Source of the DNA: Aquila chrysaetos chrysaetos
Taxonomy: Eukaryota; Chordata; Aves; Accipitriformes; Accipitridae
NCBI RefSeq assembly: GCF_900496995.4
Contig: NC_044004.1
Coordinates: 50,808,224 to 50,872,223 of the forward strand
Length of the DNA: 64,000 nt
Direction of reading: 5' to 3'
Made by a program: the position numbers and the translations under genes. Of this stretch, positions 62,201 to 64,000 are shown piece by piece. The notes under the pieces are model-generated. The model saw only the letters and a program-made list of their open reading frames with translations, was not told the DNA's origin and searched no databases. How positions within the stretch are numbered: position 1 is the first letter of the stretch; each line of letters opens with the position of its first letter.

Positions 62201-64000
62201 TAACTGAATGGAAGCCAAAAAATTCTGTAAAGCCTTGTTTCCAGCCACATTTTTTGGGTTTGTAGCCAGAAAACCCCAGCACATCAGGAGAAAAACACTG
62301 GAAAACAAAACAGAAGATGGCTTTTGCGGTTGTCCTTTGCATTGGTGTGATCGGGGGAGAAGGGAAGGTTTTCTTCTCGCTCTGACAACTGGGTTGGGGT
62401 GGGGGAGTCTCAGGAAAGCACACATTTTTTAACTCACATACTCAGAAAAAGAAAAAAATCTCTGCTTAATGCCCAGACAAGAGGTCCTGGTACTAAGCCT
62501 CATTTTCAGGAAGGAAAACATGGCAAAATTCAGGAGAAACACATGCCTGCAAAGGAGGCAGTATGAACAAGTCAGAAAAGCTGAATTACAGCCCATTCTC
62601 TCCTGATGGCTTGACAAGTTGCTTCCCCCCTCTCCTCTTCATCTTTTTTCCATCCTGTCTCCACACAGCGTTAAAGGGACATTTGAGCCAGGATGGCCAT
62701 GAGCTATGCGTCCAACGCCTCCCACAAATTAACTGCAGCCAATATGTTGCCATGGTGCAAGCACTGGATGATACTCAGGCCTCTGCAAGAGGGGTCCAGA
62801 GGAGCAGGATGCTGAACACAGGCTGCAGCTGCCAACTCCCCCCTGCAATGCCACAGTATCATGCAAAATGGCCAAATGCACATCACAACAGCTGTATTTC
62901 TTCCCCTGTAGGGAGGAAAACTCAGTGATGGGCCTGGATGCACCCCACACTTTGTTTCTATTTAATCTAACTCTCCTGACAAAGGGACATCCTCTGGTGC
63001 CAGGATCTCCTCATACCAGGTGAGGCATAAACTCCAGCAGTACTTTGACCCTCTCCCAGGAAGAGAAATGGGTCCTAAAGGATTTCGGGATCAGAAAAGC
63101 ATCAGCATTTGCCAGCCAGACATGGACAGATTTGTGATGTGACTTTCGCACTGTCACTGCAGGAATCTCCGTGCTTCTGAAGCCATTTCAGTGGCATGTC
63201 TCAGCCTGAAACATGTCGCTGCCAGCGCTCCCAGTGCAAGTCTGGGCTGGGTTCACAGGCTAAGGGAAAAGTTTTTTTCCACATTAAAGACTTTCTCTCT
63301 GTTGACAGCAATAAACAAGGGAAGAGAAGAGCTGATCCTGTTCCCGCAGGCCAGGTTACTCACATTTTGCAATGCTTGGGGCACATGCATGGAAGAAAAT
63401 AAAAGACAGCGTACAAACATAAGAAAATCTTTCTGGGCCAGAATATCTTCCCACCTGTCCTGTCTCCAAGGGTGGCCAAGAGCAGGTGCCAGAGCAGAGC
63501 ATAGGCATGGGGTAGGTAAGTCGCAATACCCACCAGAGCTCCCCCAAGCACGTGGCAGTATGCAATTCAGGGCCTCTACCTAGGCCTCCCACACTGCGTT
63601 CAAAATCCAGGGCTGTGTCCTGCTGCAGGAGTCTGCTCCAGCCCCCTTGAATGCACCCGAATCCCTCCAGCCGTGGCTGCTGGAGCCATCCCATCAGACA
63701 CGTCTTCCAACCTGCTTGCCCCCACCCATCACTACCCATGCTCCTGTCGCTTAGCACCAGTGATAAACAGGACATATCCCCTTGGCCGGGTGCCCGCCCA
63801 AGGCATGCAGGATCAAGCCTTCTCCCGAAAACCTCCTCTGGCAGCCACCGAACAGCACCACTTGGTTTATCAGGCAGCGAGGCTATCTCTGTAGCAAAAG
63901 GACTCTTGCTTGATCAACGTCATCCTGCTAGGAAAACTGGCACGGGTCTCCCTGCCCTTTGGCGCAGATCTCTTCACAACCCCCTTGCCTTGGCCCATGT

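Larger units (their letters stand above)
56021..64000. other. Intergenic sequence at the right end, no gene recognised
   Basis: Apart from the CR1 terminus at 56.67 kb and a short tandem repeat at 59.16 kb, no exon or repeat was recognised. A GC-richer part (about 60,180-60,920) has several overlapping open frames typical of base composition. HOPX, the mammalian neighbour on the 3' side of SPINK2, was looked for by its homeodomain motifs and not found. Confidence 0.5.

Noticed and set aside
1-64000. tRNA, rRNA, CRISPR array or bacterial-type operon
   Set aside because: No cloverleaf with A/B boxes, no spaced direct repeats and no prokaryotic gene density. The window is vertebrate nuclear DNA.

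Overview
The window looks like avian (sauropsid) nuclear DNA. It has long AT-leaning non-coding stretches, a single CpG island, CR1-type LINE copies in several states of decay, one solo retroviral LTR and short, intron-separated coding exons. No species is claimed.

The only gene that looks intact is a small four-exon gene on the + strand, from 38,824 to 43,235. It starts inside the CpG island (about 38,150-39,590). Its spliced product is an 80-residue secreted single-domain Kazal inhibitor with Arg at the predicted P1 position, and it most resembles SPINK2, the acrosin/trypsin inhibitor of sperm. Intron 2 holds a perfect 36-bp inverted repeat with a 3-nt loop. Intron 3 holds a very old CR1/L3-like LINE fragment. 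A tandem AATAAA lies about 100 bp after the stop codon.

The second recognisable gene is a broken member of the ITPRIPL1 family on the - strand (55,409-54,235). It keeps a splice-acceptor-like sequence before its ATG but has a frameshift, an in-frame stop and no C-terminal part.

Layout: 1-38.1 kb has no recognisable exon, only old repeat scraps (about 9.56 and 19.2 kb), microsatellites and several candidate regulatory blocks (14.9, 22.4, 26.0 and 36.1 kb). 38.1-43.4 kb is the SPINK2-like gene. 43.5-43.9 kb is an unexplained GC-rich block. 43.93-44.84 kb is a solo LTR with a slightly decayed target duplication. 44.8-50.4 kb is AT-rich, with an old 199-bp-offset tandem duplication at 46.6-46.9 kb. 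50.46-52.89 kb is a 5'-truncated CR1 whose reverse-transcriptase frame is open for 483 codons but has an altered active site. 53.4-56.0 kb holds further CR1 pieces and the ITPRIPL1-like pseudogene. 56-64 kb shows no recognisable gene.

In mammals SPINK2 lies between HOPX and REST. No exon of either was recognised here, so the neighbouring genes probably lie outside the window. I found no convincing new multi-gene system. The most unusual structures are the perfect palindrome in the SPINK2-like intron and the unprocessed ITPRIPL1-like relic.
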